From: Candidatus Woesearchaeota archaeon CG10_big_fil_rev_8_21_14_0_10_32_24
GTDB taxonomy: Archaea > Nanobdellota > Nanobdellia > Woesearchaeales > GW2011-AR9
DNA length: 7,775 nt
Direction of reading: 5' to 3'
Assembly: GCA_002763025.1 (NCBI GenBank)
Contig: PCYG01000081.1
Location: 1-7,775 of the forward strand
Below the pieces are notes generated by a model. The model did not search any database. It worked only from the letters and a program-made list of their open reading frames with translations, and was not told where the DNA came from. The translations under genes and the position numbers were made by a program. Shown piece by piece: positions 1 to 7,775 of this stretch (within the stretch, counting starts at the first letter, position 1; each line of letters opens with the position of its first letter).

Positions 1-1
1 G

Positions 2-73
2 CATGGTGGGATGATTATGTCTTCAAAGAAACATATTGGCAAAAAAGTGTATGTGTTAATTAGAAAGGATTAA
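2..73 (+). CDS. C-terminal end of an unidentified small protein (cut by left edge)
   Basis: A reading frame open to the left edge ends at TAA (71-73). The visible residues are HGGMIMSSKKHIGKKVYVL followed by IRKD. An internal ATG at 17 would give only 18 residues, so this is more likely the tail of a longer gene. The pattern of a small hydrophobic segment, then K-K-x-I-G-K-K-V-x-V-hydrophobic, resembles the end of small AbrB-like or DUF2080-type archaeal proteins (xGKxVxVxL), but too little is visible to assign a family. The stop lies 78 bases before smc, with the smc TATA box in between, so the two are probably separate transcripts. It could also be a chance open frame. Confidence 0.3.
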   Translation, partial: HGGMIMSSKKHIGKKVYVLIRKD

Positions 74-96
74 TTGTCCGACACAGCACGTTTACC

Positions 97-110
97 ACAA
101 CCTTTATAAA
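97..110 (+). promoter_or_regulatory. Archaeal BRE/TATA promoter of smc
   Basis: CAACC followed by TTTATAAA (103-110) matches the archaeal BRE plus TATA-box layout. Transcription would be expected to start about 22-25 bases after the box, near 133, leaving a 5' leader of roughly 19 bases before the ATG at 152. The same TTTATAAA octamer precedes the 126-residue gene and gyrB. There is no strong Shine-Dalgarno site before smc, only a weak GAAAGAGA. Confidence 0.65.
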
Positions 111-151
111 TCATAAACAAAACAAATCCACATAAGAAAGAGAAATTTTTC

Positions 152-3100
152 ATGACGAAGATTAACAGACTTACAATTCATGGGTTTAAGAGTTTTGCAC
201 ATAAAACTGACATCCCTTTTAACAATGAATTCAATTGTATTCTAGGACCTAATGGTTCAGGTAAATCTAACATTGGAGATGCGATTTGTTTCGTTTTAGG
301 TAGAATTTCTGCAAAATCAATGAGAGCAGAAAAAGCATCAAATTTGATATTTAATGGTGGAAAATCAAAGAAACCAGGAAATGCAGGTATTGTAGAAATG
401 GCTTTTTGTAATGAAAATAAAATATTTCCTTTTGAAGATAAAGAAGTGGTGATTGGACGAACCATCACAAAAACAGGAAGTAGTATTTACAAAATTAATG
501 GGAAAAAAAAAACACGTTCTGAGATCATGGATCTAATGGCTCATGCACGTATTAATCCCGATGGATATAACATTATTTTACAAGGTGACATCACAAGATT
601 TGTTACAATGTCTTCTCTTGAAAGACGAAAAATCATTGAAGGAATTAGTGATGTTGCAATTTATGATGAAAAAAAACACAAAGCAGATTTAGAATTAAAT
701 AAAGTTGAAGAAAAACTAAATTCTGCCGCAATTATCCTCAAAGAACGAAAAACCTATCTTAAAGAATTGAAGAAAGACCGTGATCAAGCACTTCAATTTA
801 AAGAAGTCAAAGATAATATTGATTCTCATAAAGCAACATATTTACACCTGCAAATTCAAGAGAAAGAAACAACACATGCAAAACATCTTGAAGAAGTTCA
901 AAAACATGAAAATAAATTAAAAGAAGCTGAAGAAAGAGTTCAAGAATTAAGAGAACAAATCAATGTACATAAAGAAGAGATTTCTGCAATCAATTCAGAA
1001 ATTGAACAAAAAGGTGAAAAGGAACAAGTTAAAGTTCACAAAGAAATTGAAGATTTAAAAGTATCCGTAACACGTGATAAAACACGTATGTCTACTTTAA
1101 AGGATGAAATTAATAAAATCAAATTACGAAAAGATCAATTTAAACAGGAATTAAAAGATCTTGAATTAAAAACTTCTGGATTCACAAAAAAACAACAAGA
1201 AATGGAATCCGCGATTGATAGAAAACAACGAGAATTAAAACAACTGGAAGAAAAAATAGCAGAATTCCGTAAAAAAAATAAAATTGAATCCTCTCAAGAA
1301 TTAGATCAAGAAATTGATGATAAAGATAAATTAATTGATACAAAACAAGAAGAAGTACAACAAATTCGTCAACGTCAACAAGAATTATTACGTGATAAAG
1401 ATAAAATTGAATACCAACTTGAAACACTTGACGAAAGAATGAATAAAGTCAAAGAAGTTGCTTCTGAACATAAAGAACAAATTAAAGAGTTACAACAATT
1501 AAAAACAAATTTTAAAAATGCAACATTAAGATTAAACACCTGTCTTGATCAAGATAGTGGATTTACCTCACAACTAGCAAATGCACGACGAAATTTACAA
1601 GATGTACAAGAAAAACATGCAAACCTAAATGCAAAAGCAATGAATATCCAAGCAGGAATTGCAAGCAACAATGCAGTTCGTGCAATTCTAGATAACAAAC
1701 GAATGTTTAAAGGTGTCTATGGAACTGTTGCTGAACTAGGACAAGTCAATAAGAAATATGCTCAAGCTTTAGAAACAGCAGCGGGATCACGTATGAGTTT
1801 CATTATTGTTGATAATGATAACACAGCAGCTGATTGTATTAAATATTTAAAATCAAATAAATTTGGAAGTGCATCATTCATTCCATTAAATAAAATCAAG
1901 TATCAAGAAATTGAAGCCGGGGATAACAGTTTATTAAAAGAATCAGGGGTCCATGATTTTGCAATTAATTTGATTTCTTATAAATTAGAATTTAAAAAAG
2001 CATTCCAATCAGTCTTTGGAAAAACTTTGATTGTAGAAGATATTAATACAGCACGAAGTGTAGGTGTAGGTCGTATTAAAATGACTACTCTTGATGGTAG
2101 TGCAATTGAAGCAAGTGGAGTTATGCGTGGCGGATTTATCGCTAAAAAAAGTTCAGGTGGATTCCAAGAACGAGATTCTTTAGATGCCTTAGAAAAAGTA
2201 GAACATGAAATGGCAGAACTAGAAAGCATCCTAACCAACATCCAAAATAAACGTGGTGTAAATGAAGAAGAAATTTCTGCATTACGTAAACATAAAGCTG
2301 AAATGGAAGGAAATATTATCACATTAGAAAAAACATTACATCTTAACACTGATGATTTAGATGCAAGTAAAGATCTTAAAAATGAACTTAAAAATCAATT
2401 AAGTAAAGTTGATGATGAATTACGTGAAGTGCAAAAAAATATTTCTAATACAAACAGAGATCTTGCAGAATTAAAATCCAAGAAAAATATGCTACGATCA
2501 GAAGTCAGTGCTTTACGAAATCCTCGTTTACTTGCACAAATGAGTGCATTTGAAGATTCTCGTCAAGGATTACGTGAAGATATCTTACGTTTAGAAAGTG
2601 ATTTGAAAAATGGTGTTGTTCAAGTGGATCAAATGCTTGCACCAGAGAAATTAAAAATCCTTGAAATTATGAAACAACATGAAAAGGAAGAAGAACAATT
2701 CATCAATGAAATTTCTAGTTTAGATACTGCTATTAAAAAGAAAGATTCTGAATTAAATCAAAAGGAAAAAGCAAGCCAAGAATTTTATGCAAAATATAAA
2801 GCATTATTCAACAAACGAGAAACCTTAAGCAACAATATTAACAAAGCAGATAATATGGTAGAATCTTTCCGTGATAAAGCACGAACAAGTGAACGTGAAT
2901 TAAATTTAATTTCATTAAAAAACGCAGAAGTAAAGGCGAAGTTGGCAGGATTACAAGAAGAATTTGACAGATATAAAGAAGCACCACTTCTTAAAAATAA
3001 AGATATTGATGAATTACGAAAAGAAGTTGCACGATTTGAAGTTATTTTATCTCAGATGTCAGCTGTAAACATGAAAGCTCTTGAAATCTATGAAAAAGTT

Positions 3101-3643
3101 GAAACAGAATATAATAACCTCGTGGAGAAACGTGAATCCTTATTAACAGAAAAAACAGATGTCATGACCTTAATGAATGAAATTGAAACAAAGAAAAAAG
3201 ATCATTTCATGAAAACATTTGAACAAGCTAATGAAAACTTCACAAAAATCTTTGCAACCTTATTCAATAAAGGAAAAGCATTCTTGCAATTAGATAATCC
3301 TACTAAACCATTTGATGATGGCTTAAGTATCAAAGTAAAATTATCTGGAAATAGGTTTATGGATTTAAAATCTTTGTCAGGTGGAGAAAAAACATTAACA
3401 GCTTTATCATTCATCTTTGCAATTCAAGAATATCAACCAGCTTCATTCTATATCCTTGATGAAATTGATGCAGCTCTTGATAAACATAATGCAGAACGTC
3501 TTGCAAAGTTAATTAGAAACTATTCTAATGGTGCACAATACATTACAATCTCCCACAATGATGCTGTCATTGCAGAAGCCGACACTTTATTTGGTGTCAG
3601 CATGAAAGAGGGTGTAAGTAAGGTAACTAGTTTAGAAATTTAA
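152..3643 (+). CDS. smc: Chromosome segregation/condensation ATPase SMC
   Basis: This is a complete SMC protein of 1163 residues, close to the usual 1150-1190 for prokaryotic SMCs. SMC dimers are ring-shaped ATPases that entrap and extrude DNA to compact and segregate the chromosome, normally with ScpA/ScpB-type partners, which are not in this window. The N-terminal head has GFKSF (11-15), Walker A GPNGSGKSN (32-40) and a Q-loop Gln at about 144. Residues of about 165-510 and 670-1000 are long Glu/Lys-rich coiled coils. The hinge lies between at about 515-665, from GVYGTVAEL near 521 to SGVMRGGF near 656-662. The C-terminal head has VNMKALEIYE, the signature LSGGEKT (from 1075), Walker B YILDEIDAALD (Asp1103, catalytic Glu1104) and the H-loop His1135. 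All ATPase motifs are intact. The ATG at 152 is supported by the promoter distance and by starting just before the first conserved strand. Rad50 is excluded by the SMC hinge and the lack of a zinc-hook CxxC. Confidence 0.97.
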   Translation: MTKINRLTIHGFKSFAHKTDIPFNNEFNCILGPNGSGKSNIGDAICFVLGRISAKSMRAEKASNLIFNGGKSKKPGNAGIVEMAFCNENKIFPFEDKEVVIGRTITKTGSSIYKINGKKKTRSEIMDLMAHARINPDGYNIILQGDITRFVTMSSLERRKIIEGISDVAIYDEKKHKADLELNKVEEKLNSAAIILKERKTYLKELKKDRDQALQFKEVKDNIDSHKATYLHLQIQEKETTHAKHLEEVQKHENKLKEAEERVQELREQINVHKEEISAINSEIEQKGEKEQVKVHKEIEDLKVSVTRDKTRMSTLKDEINKIKLRKDQFKQELKDLELKTSGFTKKQQEMESAIDRKQRELKQLEEKIAEFRKKNKIESSQELDQEIDDKDKLIDTKQEEVQQIRQRQQELLRDKDKIEYQLETLDERMNKVKEVASEHKEQIKELQQLKTNFKNATLRLNTCLDQDSGFTSQLANARRNLQDVQEKHANLNAKAMNIQAGIASNNAVRAILDNKRMFKGVYGTVAELGQVNKKYAQALETAAGSRMSFIIVDNDNTAADCIKYLKSNKFGSASFIPLNKIKYQEIEAGDNSLLKESGVHDFAINLISYKLEFKKAFQSVFGKTLIVEDINTARSVGVGRIKMTTLDGSAIEASGVMRGGFIAKKSSGGFQERDSLDALEKVEHEMAELESILTNIQNKRGVNEEEISALRKHKAEMEGNIITLEKTLHLNTDDLDASKDLKNELKNQLSKVDDELREVQKNISNTNRDLAELKSKKNMLRSEVSALRNPRLLAQMSAFEDSRQGLREDILRLESDLKNGVVQVDQMLAPEKLKILEIMKQHEKEEEQFINEISSLDTAIKKKDSELNQKEKASQEFYAKYKALFNKRETLSNNINKADNMVESFRDKARTSERELNLISLKNAEVKAKLAGLQEEFDRYKEAPLLKNKDIDELRKEVARFEVILSQMSAVNMKALEIYEKVETEYNNLVEKRESLLTEKTDVMTLMNEIETKKKDHFMKTFEQANENFTKIFATLFNKGKAFLQLDNPTKPFDDGLSIKVKLSGNRFMDLKSLSGGEKTLTALSFIFAIQEYQPASFYILDEIDAALDKHNAERLAKLIRNYSNGAQYITISHNDAVIAEADTLFGVSMKEGVSKVTSLEI

Positions 3644-3656
3644 TTTATTTTTCAAT
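3644..3656 (+). terminator. Weak oligo-T terminator after smc
   Basis: Directly after the smc stop there is TTTATTTTTC, including five consecutive T at 3648-3652, before the sequence becomes A-rich. Archaeal RNA polymerase can end transcription at T runs without a hairpin. The run is short, so some read-through into the next gene is possible. Confidence 0.35.
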
Positions 3657-3689
3657 AAAAAAACAAAAAATCTAAATTTTCTAAAAACA

Positions 3690-3703
3690 AAAAGCTTTAT
3701 AAA
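3690..3703 (+). promoter_or_regulatory. Archaeal BRE/TATA promoter of the 126-residue gene
   Basis: AAAAGC precedes TTTATAAA (3696-3703). The distance from the first base of the TATA box to the ATG is 50 bases, almost the same as for smc (49 bases), predicting a leader of about 19 bases that contains the Shine-Dalgarno site at 3733-3738. The gene can therefore be expressed independently of smc. Confidence 0.6.
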
Positions 3704-3732
3704 CTATAAAATAGTTCTTCCAATATACAAAA

Positions 3733-3738
3733 GAGGTG
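3733..3738 (+). promoter_or_regulatory. Strong Shine-Dalgarno site GAGGTG
   Basis: GAGGTG ends 7 bases before the ATG at 3746, ideal spacing, and matches the archaeal 16S rRNA tail complement GGAGGTGA. It fixes the start of the 126-residue gene and contrasts with the weak site before smc. Confidence 0.75.
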
Positions 3739-3745
3739 TATATAG

Positions 3746-4126
3746 ATGGTTAAAAAAAAATTACGTTCAATAAGAACAATAGTTAAAAAAGCGAGTGCAA
3801 AAAGATCTGCTCCTAAACAAGTAGTTGCAAAAAGATCTGCTCCTAAAAGAAAGGCACCTGGAAAAAAAGCAACAACAATTAGTATTGCAGCACCAAAAGT
3901 AAGATCACGTATCAGTCCATATTCTTTAGCGTATAGTTTAGGTATTCTTAATGCATTATGTGTGTTAGCAATGACTGGTTTAGGAAAAGGTCAAGAGGTC
4001 TTAAGCAGTATGTTGTTTTCATATTCAACAAGTTTACAAGGCCTTATTGTTGGTATGATAGAAGCGACAATCTGGGGATTAGTAGGCGGTTTCGTTATAG
4101 GTTGGTTATACAACAAATTTAATTAA
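3746..4126 (+). CDS. Small membrane protein with a histone-H1-like basic N-terminal tail
   Basis: I do not recognise this 126-residue protein with certainty. Residues 1-55 contain 20 Lys/Arg and no Asp/Glu, with Ala, Pro and Ser, like a histone H1 tail. The segment AKRSAPK occurs twice (18-24 and 28-34, period 10). Two hydrophobic segments follow, at about 59-79 and 98-122, the second rich in Gly (IWGLVGGFVIGWLYNKF). The C-terminal half resembles, from memory, a widespread two-helix archaeal/bacterial membrane family often mislabelled 'phage holin', with a conserved W-x4-G-x7-WLYNK ending, but I cannot confirm this. The basic tail would stay cytoplasmic by the positive-inside rule and could bind DNA, RNA or acidic lipids. 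It starts 102 bases after smc on the same strand, with its own TATA box and a good Shine-Dalgarno site, so it is probably a real expressed gene. A role as a membrane anchor for the chromosome is only an inference from tail and neighbourhood. Confidence 0.8.
   Translation: MVKKKLRSIRTIVKKASAKRSAPKQVVAKRSAPKRKAPGKKATTISIAAPKVRSRISPYSLAYSLGILNALCVLAMTGLGKGQEVLSSMLFSYSTSLQGLIVGMIEATIWGLVGGFVIGWLYNKFN
3796..3847 (+). repeat. Exact 22-bp direct repeat, period 30, within the basic tail
   Basis: Two identical 22-bp copies (3796-3817 and 3826-3847, beginning TGCAAAAAGATCTGC) are offset by 30 bases, which is ten codons. They encode the repeated AKRSAPK. Identity at the DNA level, including third codon positions, suggests a recent tandem duplication that lengthened the basic tail. 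Confidence 0.85.
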
Positions 4127-4153
4127 TTTTTTTTCTTTTACTTTATTTTTTTT
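4127..4153 (+). terminator. Oligo-T terminator after the 126-residue gene
   Basis: Immediately after the TAA stop come T8 (4127-4134), T4 (4136-4139) and a second T8 (4146-4153). Clustered T tracts of this kind are the standard archaeal intrinsic termination signal. No stem-loop is needed or seen. Confidence 0.65.
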
Positions 4154-4201
4154 CTAAATATTTTATGTGATTATTTTATGAGATTGAATGAATTAGAATT
4201 C

Positions 4202-4248
4202 AAATAAAAATAAATAGAATAATAAGAAGAAGAAGAAATAAAAAAATA
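4202..4248 (-). terminator. Oligo-T terminator of the minus-strand gyrB operon
   Basis: Read on the minus strand, the region just after the 78-residue gene holds T7 (4246-4240), a run of CTT repeats and T5 (4210-4206). It ends transcription coming from gyrB and the small gene and, with the plus-strand T tracts, forms a bidirectional stop between convergent genes. Confidence 0.55.
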
Positions 4249-4250
4249 AT

Positions 4251-4487
4251 TTACAAATGTTCTTTAGCTTTTTCCATTAATGGAAGGATCTTTTCAACTT
4301 CTTCTTTTGTAAGACGTCCTAACTTCGAAAAAGATAACTCCCCATCTGCACGTTTATTTTGTCTTCCTAATTGTAATTTAGGTGTTCCTTCATTATAAGA
4401 CATTACAGAAACCTTAACTACACTTCTTTCAAAATCAATTGATTCTGACCATAATTCCTTATCTAAACTTGTATCGAATGCTACCAT
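4251..4487 (-). CDS. Conserved-looking small protein, possibly PC4/YdbC-like nucleic-acid binding
   Basis: This encodes 78 residues, beginning at an ATG with Shine-Dalgarno AGGTGA six bases upstream. Residues 20-45 read as a beta-hairpin (ERSVVKVSVMSYNEGTPKLQ, then LGRQNK), residues 48-58 as a Gly-Glu turn and strand (DGELSFSKLGR), and 59-78 as an amphipathic helix (LTKEEVEKILPLMEKAKEHL). This strand-rich body followed by one helix is the order seen in PC4/YdbC-type single-strand DNA-binding domains, where a K-G-I-x-L-turn precedes the helix. The match is by shape and a few residues, not by a recognised signature, so function is unproven. It lies 86 bases after gyrB on the same strand with no clear TATA box of its own, so it is probably transcribed with gyrB and with the micro-ORF just before it. 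The alternative is a lineage-specific protein of unknown function. Confidence 0.8.
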   Translation of the reverse strand: MVAFDTSLDKELWSESIDFERSVVKVSVMSYNEGTPKLQLGRQNKRADGELSFSKLGRLTKEEVEKILPLMEKAKEHL

Positions 4488-4493
4488 TTTATT

Positions 4494-4499
4494 TCACCT
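4494..4499 (-). promoter_or_regulatory. Shine-Dalgarno AGGTGA of the 78-residue gene, overlapping an in-frame TGA
   Basis: AGGTGA (minus strand, 4499 to 4494) is six bases from the ATG at 4487. Its last three bases are the TGA stop of the upstream micro-ORF, so ribosomes ending there sit on the initiation site of the next gene. Confidence 0.7.
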
Positions 4500-4544
4500 T
4501 TTAGACGGCAGGTTCAAAAATGAATTATTTTTGTTAGCTGCCAT
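4494..4544 (-). CDS. Putative 16-residue micro-ORF in frame with the downstream gene
   Basis: ATG (4544-4542) opens a 16-codon frame, MAANKNNSFLNLPSKR, closed by TGA at 4496-4494. It has its own Shine-Dalgarno site GGAGAT (4558-4553) eight bases upstream, as good as that of many real genes, and starts 29 bases after the gyrB stop. The frame is the same as that of the 78-residue gene: after the TGA it continues N-K-M-V-A-F. It could be a leader peptide for translational coupling, an N-terminal extension removed by a nonsense mutation, or a duplicated initiation region, since AAATAAAATGG occurs at both starts. It may also be untranslated. Confidence 0.4.
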   Translation of the reverse strand: MAANKNNSFLNLPSKR

Positions 4545-4552
4545 TTTATTTT

Positions 4553-4558
4553 ATCTCC
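4553..4558 (-). promoter_or_regulatory. Shine-Dalgarno site GGAGAT before the micro-ORF
   Basis: GGAGAT (minus strand, 4558 to 4553) sits eight bases before the ATG at 4544 and fits the archaeal consensus GGAGGTGAT in five of six positions. It is the main evidence that the micro-ORF is translated. Confidence 0.5.
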
Positions 4559-4573
4559 ATATTATTAATTCAA

Positions 4574-6588
<2,015 letters not shown>

Positions 6589-6631
6589 CCTTTAACGACG
6601 ATAAACTATAGATAGAATTAGAATTTGAGCC

Positions 6632-6645
6632 TTTATAAAGGTTTC
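6632..6645 (-). promoter_or_regulatory. Archaeal BRE/TATA promoter of gyrB
   Basis: On the minus strand GAAACC precedes TTTATAAA (6639-6632). The box sits in a perfect 12-bp palindrome CCTTTATAAAGG (6630-6641). Expected initiation is near 6608, giving a leader of about 34 bases to the TTG or 61 to the ATG, longer than for the two plus-strand genes. There is no oligo-T run between kae1 and this promoter, so read-through from kae1 is also possible. Confidence 0.6.
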
Positions 6646-6667
6646 TAGTTTAGAGGCATAATGTTAC

Positions 6668-7618
6668 TCAAACTTCATCAGTTCGCCAATGTGGAATAAC
6701 TTCTACATCACCATAACTATCCTTTCTCAAAAAACCTTCCCATGCAATCATCGCACCTTGATCCCCTGCAAGATCCATAGGAACTTTATGAAAAATAGCA
6801 CCCCGTTCTTTACACATCAAATCTAACATCTCACAGAATCGTGTGTTTGCCCCTACGCCCCCAACAAGCAATAATTCTTGCTTCCCAGTATGTGCCATTG
6901 CACGTTCTACGACTTCAGCAAGCATCGCAAAACATGTTTCTTGGATACTAAAACAAAGGTCTTCTTGATTCGCTTCTTTTCGTTCATATAATTGCTGACA
7001 CTTCGTTAAAATCCCAGAAAAAGACATATCCATACCTTTTACTGTATACGGAAGTTCCACATAATTTCCTTTCTTTGCAAGTTTCTCTATCACTTGACCT
7101 GCAGGAAATCCTAATCCAATTGTTCGTCCGAATTTATCCAAAAGATTTCCTAAACCAATATCAAGCGTTTCTCCAATAATTCTATATTTTCCTTCTTCAA
7201 AAACAATAATTTGTGTATTCACACCAGAAACATAGAGATAACAAGGATCTTTTAATTTATTGTAAACCTTCCCAATACTTAAATGAGCAACACAATGATT
7301 AACACCCACTAATTTTTTATGATATTTTTCTGCTAAATCTTTTGCAAAATGATATCCAACCCATAAACAAGGATCTAATCCTGGACCTGCTGAATATGAA
7401 ATAACATCAACATGATCCCAATTCAATTTTGCTGTTTTAAGAGCTTGTGTGAGAATATCTTCTGCAACCATCTTATGATGAGCAGAGACTTCATCAAGAA
7501 TCATACCGGCATCTTTAGATGTGTAACTATCCTTGACATTTGCAAGAACTTTACCTTGATCTGTAATAATCCCTACACCGAATGTATGTGCGGTTGATTC
7601 TATACCTAGAATGTTCAT
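6668..7618 (-). CDS. kae1: tRNA t6A threonylcarbamoyltransferase Kae1 (KEOPS subunit)
   Basis: Kae1 (TsaD/OSGEP family) transfers threonylcarbamoyl from TC-AMP to A37 of ANN-decoding tRNAs within KEOPS (Kae1, Bud32, Cgi121, Pcc1) in the cytoplasm. The 316 residues cover the whole ASKHA-fold domain, with GIESTAHTFGVGI (5-17), AHHKM (46-50), GPGLDPCLWVG (78-88), metal ligands in NHCVAH (His108, His112), YVSGVNTQ (Tyr129 onward), GETLDIGLGNLLDKFGR (149-165), LPYTVKGMDMSFSGIL (189-204), GGVGANTRF (253-261), metal ligand Asp286 in GDQGAMIAW and the C-terminal WRTDEV. The protein ends there, so it is not fused to the Bud32 kinase as in some archaea. Uncommon residues are Val133 where SGGNTQ is usual, Gln287 where DNGAMIA is usual, and Asp82/Trp86 where GPGLGPCLRVG is common. 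Motifs favour Kae1 over bacterial TsaD. The ATG at 7618 starts right at the first strand, about 26 bases after a TATA element, suggesting a leaderless mRNA. Confidence 0.96.
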   Translation of the reverse strand: MNILGIESTAHTFGVGIITDQGKVLANVKDSYTSKDAGMILDEVSAHHKMVAEDILTQALKTAKLNWDHVDVISYSAGPGLDPCLWVGYHFAKDLAEKYHKKLVGVNHCVAHLSIGKVYNKLKDPCYLYVSGVNTQIIVFEEGKYRIIGETLDIGLGNLLDKFGRTIGLGFPAGQVIEKLAKKGNYVELPYTVKGMDMSFSGILTKCQQLYERKEANQEDLCFSIQETCFAMLAEVVERAMAHTGKQELLLVGGVGANTRFCEMLDLMCKERGAIFHKVPMDLAGDQGAMIAWEGFLRKDSYGDVEVIPHWRTDEV

Positions 7619-7638
7619 TTTAAATAAGATTAATTGAT

Positions 7639-7650
7639 GTATTTAAAAAA
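7639..7650 (-). promoter_or_regulatory. Candidate TATA element of kae1 (leaderless)
   Basis: TTTTTTAAATAC on the minus strand (7650-7639) is centred about 26 bases before the kae1 ATG, so transcription would begin at or next to the start codon. No Shine-Dalgarno site is present before the ATG, as expected for a leaderless message. A second TATA-like run (7711-7702) farther upstream would give a leader of about 60 bases instead. Confidence 0.45.
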
Positions 7651-7651
7651 G

Positions 7652-7673
7652 TTCAGTTTAAAATTATACTGAA
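7652..7673. promoter_or_regulatory. 22-bp near-perfect palindrome upstream of the kae1 TATA element
   Basis: Arms TTCAGT (7652-7657) and ACTGAA (7668-7673) are followed inward by one T-T mismatch and TAA/TTA, so nine of ten base pairs match around a two-base centre. The palindrome begins two bases beyond the TATA candidate, where a dimeric regulator could block or recruit the basal factors. No regulator is identified. Confidence 0.5.
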
Positions 7674-7704
7674 ATCCCTTAATTACCACATGGAATTTCA
7701 TATA

Positions 7705-7751
7705 TATATACTGAACGAAAAGTATTTTTGTGAACTTTTCGTTGGTATATA
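7705..7751. repeat. 47-bp imperfect inverted repeat
   Basis: The inner arms AACGAAAAGT (7714-7723) and ACTTTTCGTT (7734-7743) match perfectly over ten bases around a ten-base spacer. The outer arms TATATAC (7705-7711) and GTATATA (7745-7751) add seven more, with only TG against G between. Read outward on either strand, each half gives ACTTTTCGTT, one or two bases, then GTATATA, like two oppositely pointing promoter cores. The right half could serve a gene beyond the right edge. It could alternatively form a 17-pair hairpin. Confidence 0.6.
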
Positions 7752-7775
7752 CAAACGCTAAATGAATTAAGTTCC

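Noticed and set aside
178..468. Open frame of 96 codons on the minus strand inside smc
   Set aside because: It lies wholly antisense to conserved SMC head sequence including Walker A, and has no promoter, ribosome site or recognisable domain. The same applies to antisense frames at 1182-1427, 1978-2349 and 3202-3414.
503..512. A10 run in smc as a possible programmed frameshift site
   Set aside because: The frame continues intact through all SMC motifs to the normal C-terminus, and Lys codons explain the run. No alternative product is suggested.
4184..4203. Six-base inverted repeat TTGAAT/ATTCAA between the convergent genes
   Set aside because: It is short, AT-only apart from one G/C pair, and unnecessary for archaeal T-tract termination. 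It is expected by chance in this composition.
7630..7701. 23-codon minus-strand frame upstream of kae1 beginning MKFHVVIKGF
   Set aside because: It has no Shine-Dalgarno site, its ATG falls inside a TA repeat, and it runs through the palindrome and TATA candidate of kae1. A chance frame is more likely.
7701..7710. TATATATATA as a microsatellite
   Set aside because: Five units in AT-rich DNA are unremarkable. The part that matters is explained as an arm of the 47-bp inverted repeat.

Overview
The window looks like part of an AT-rich archaeal chromosome. The evidence is a Kae1-type t6A enzyme (archaeal/eukaryotic branch, ending in WRTDEV), archaeal TATA boxes of the form TTTATAAA at the expected distance from starts, oligo-T tracts after genes, and an archaeal-style SMC protein. 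The combination of a bacterial-type DNA gyrase B subunit with small unfamiliar proteins would fit a DPANN archaeon (Woesearchaeota/Pacearchaeota-like). That placement is an inference from general resemblance, not from a phylogeny.

Layout. Positions 2-73 hold the C-terminal end of an unidentified small protein cut by the left edge. A promoter at about 97-110 drives smc (152-3643, +), a complete 1163-residue chromosome condensation ATPase. Behind it, with its own TATA box and a strong Shine-Dalgarno site, is a 126-residue protein (3746-4126, +) with a very basic K/A/P-rich N-terminal tail and two membrane helices. A short convergent, T-rich/A-rich spacer (4127-4250) ends both convoys. On the minus strand, read right to left, come kae1 (7618-6668), gyrB (about 6547-4574), a 16-codon micro-ORF (4544-4494) and a 78-residue conserved-looking small protein (4487-4251). 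No gene-free stretch exceeds 300 bases. The right end (7619-7775) is an intergenic region with a TATA element, a near-perfect 22-bp palindrome and a 47-bp imperfect inverted repeat.

Function. smc and gyrB both act on chromosome topology and folding, and the two unfamiliar small genes sit directly beside them. One is a membrane protein with a histone-H1-like tail. The other is a possible PC4-like nucleic-acid-binding protein. A shared role in chromosome organisation is tempting but unproven. kae1 belongs to the KEOPS complex (tRNA t6A modification). Neither gyrA nor scpA/scpB is in the window.

The most unusual points are: (1) the micro-ORF and the 78-residue gene are in the same reading frame, separated by a single TGA that lies inside the Shine-Dalgarno site of the second; (2) the basic-tail membrane protein next to smc; (3) the symmetric elements upstream of kae1, including a 9-bp direct repeat spaced exactly 42 bp; (4) uncommon residues in conserved Kae1 active-site motifs.
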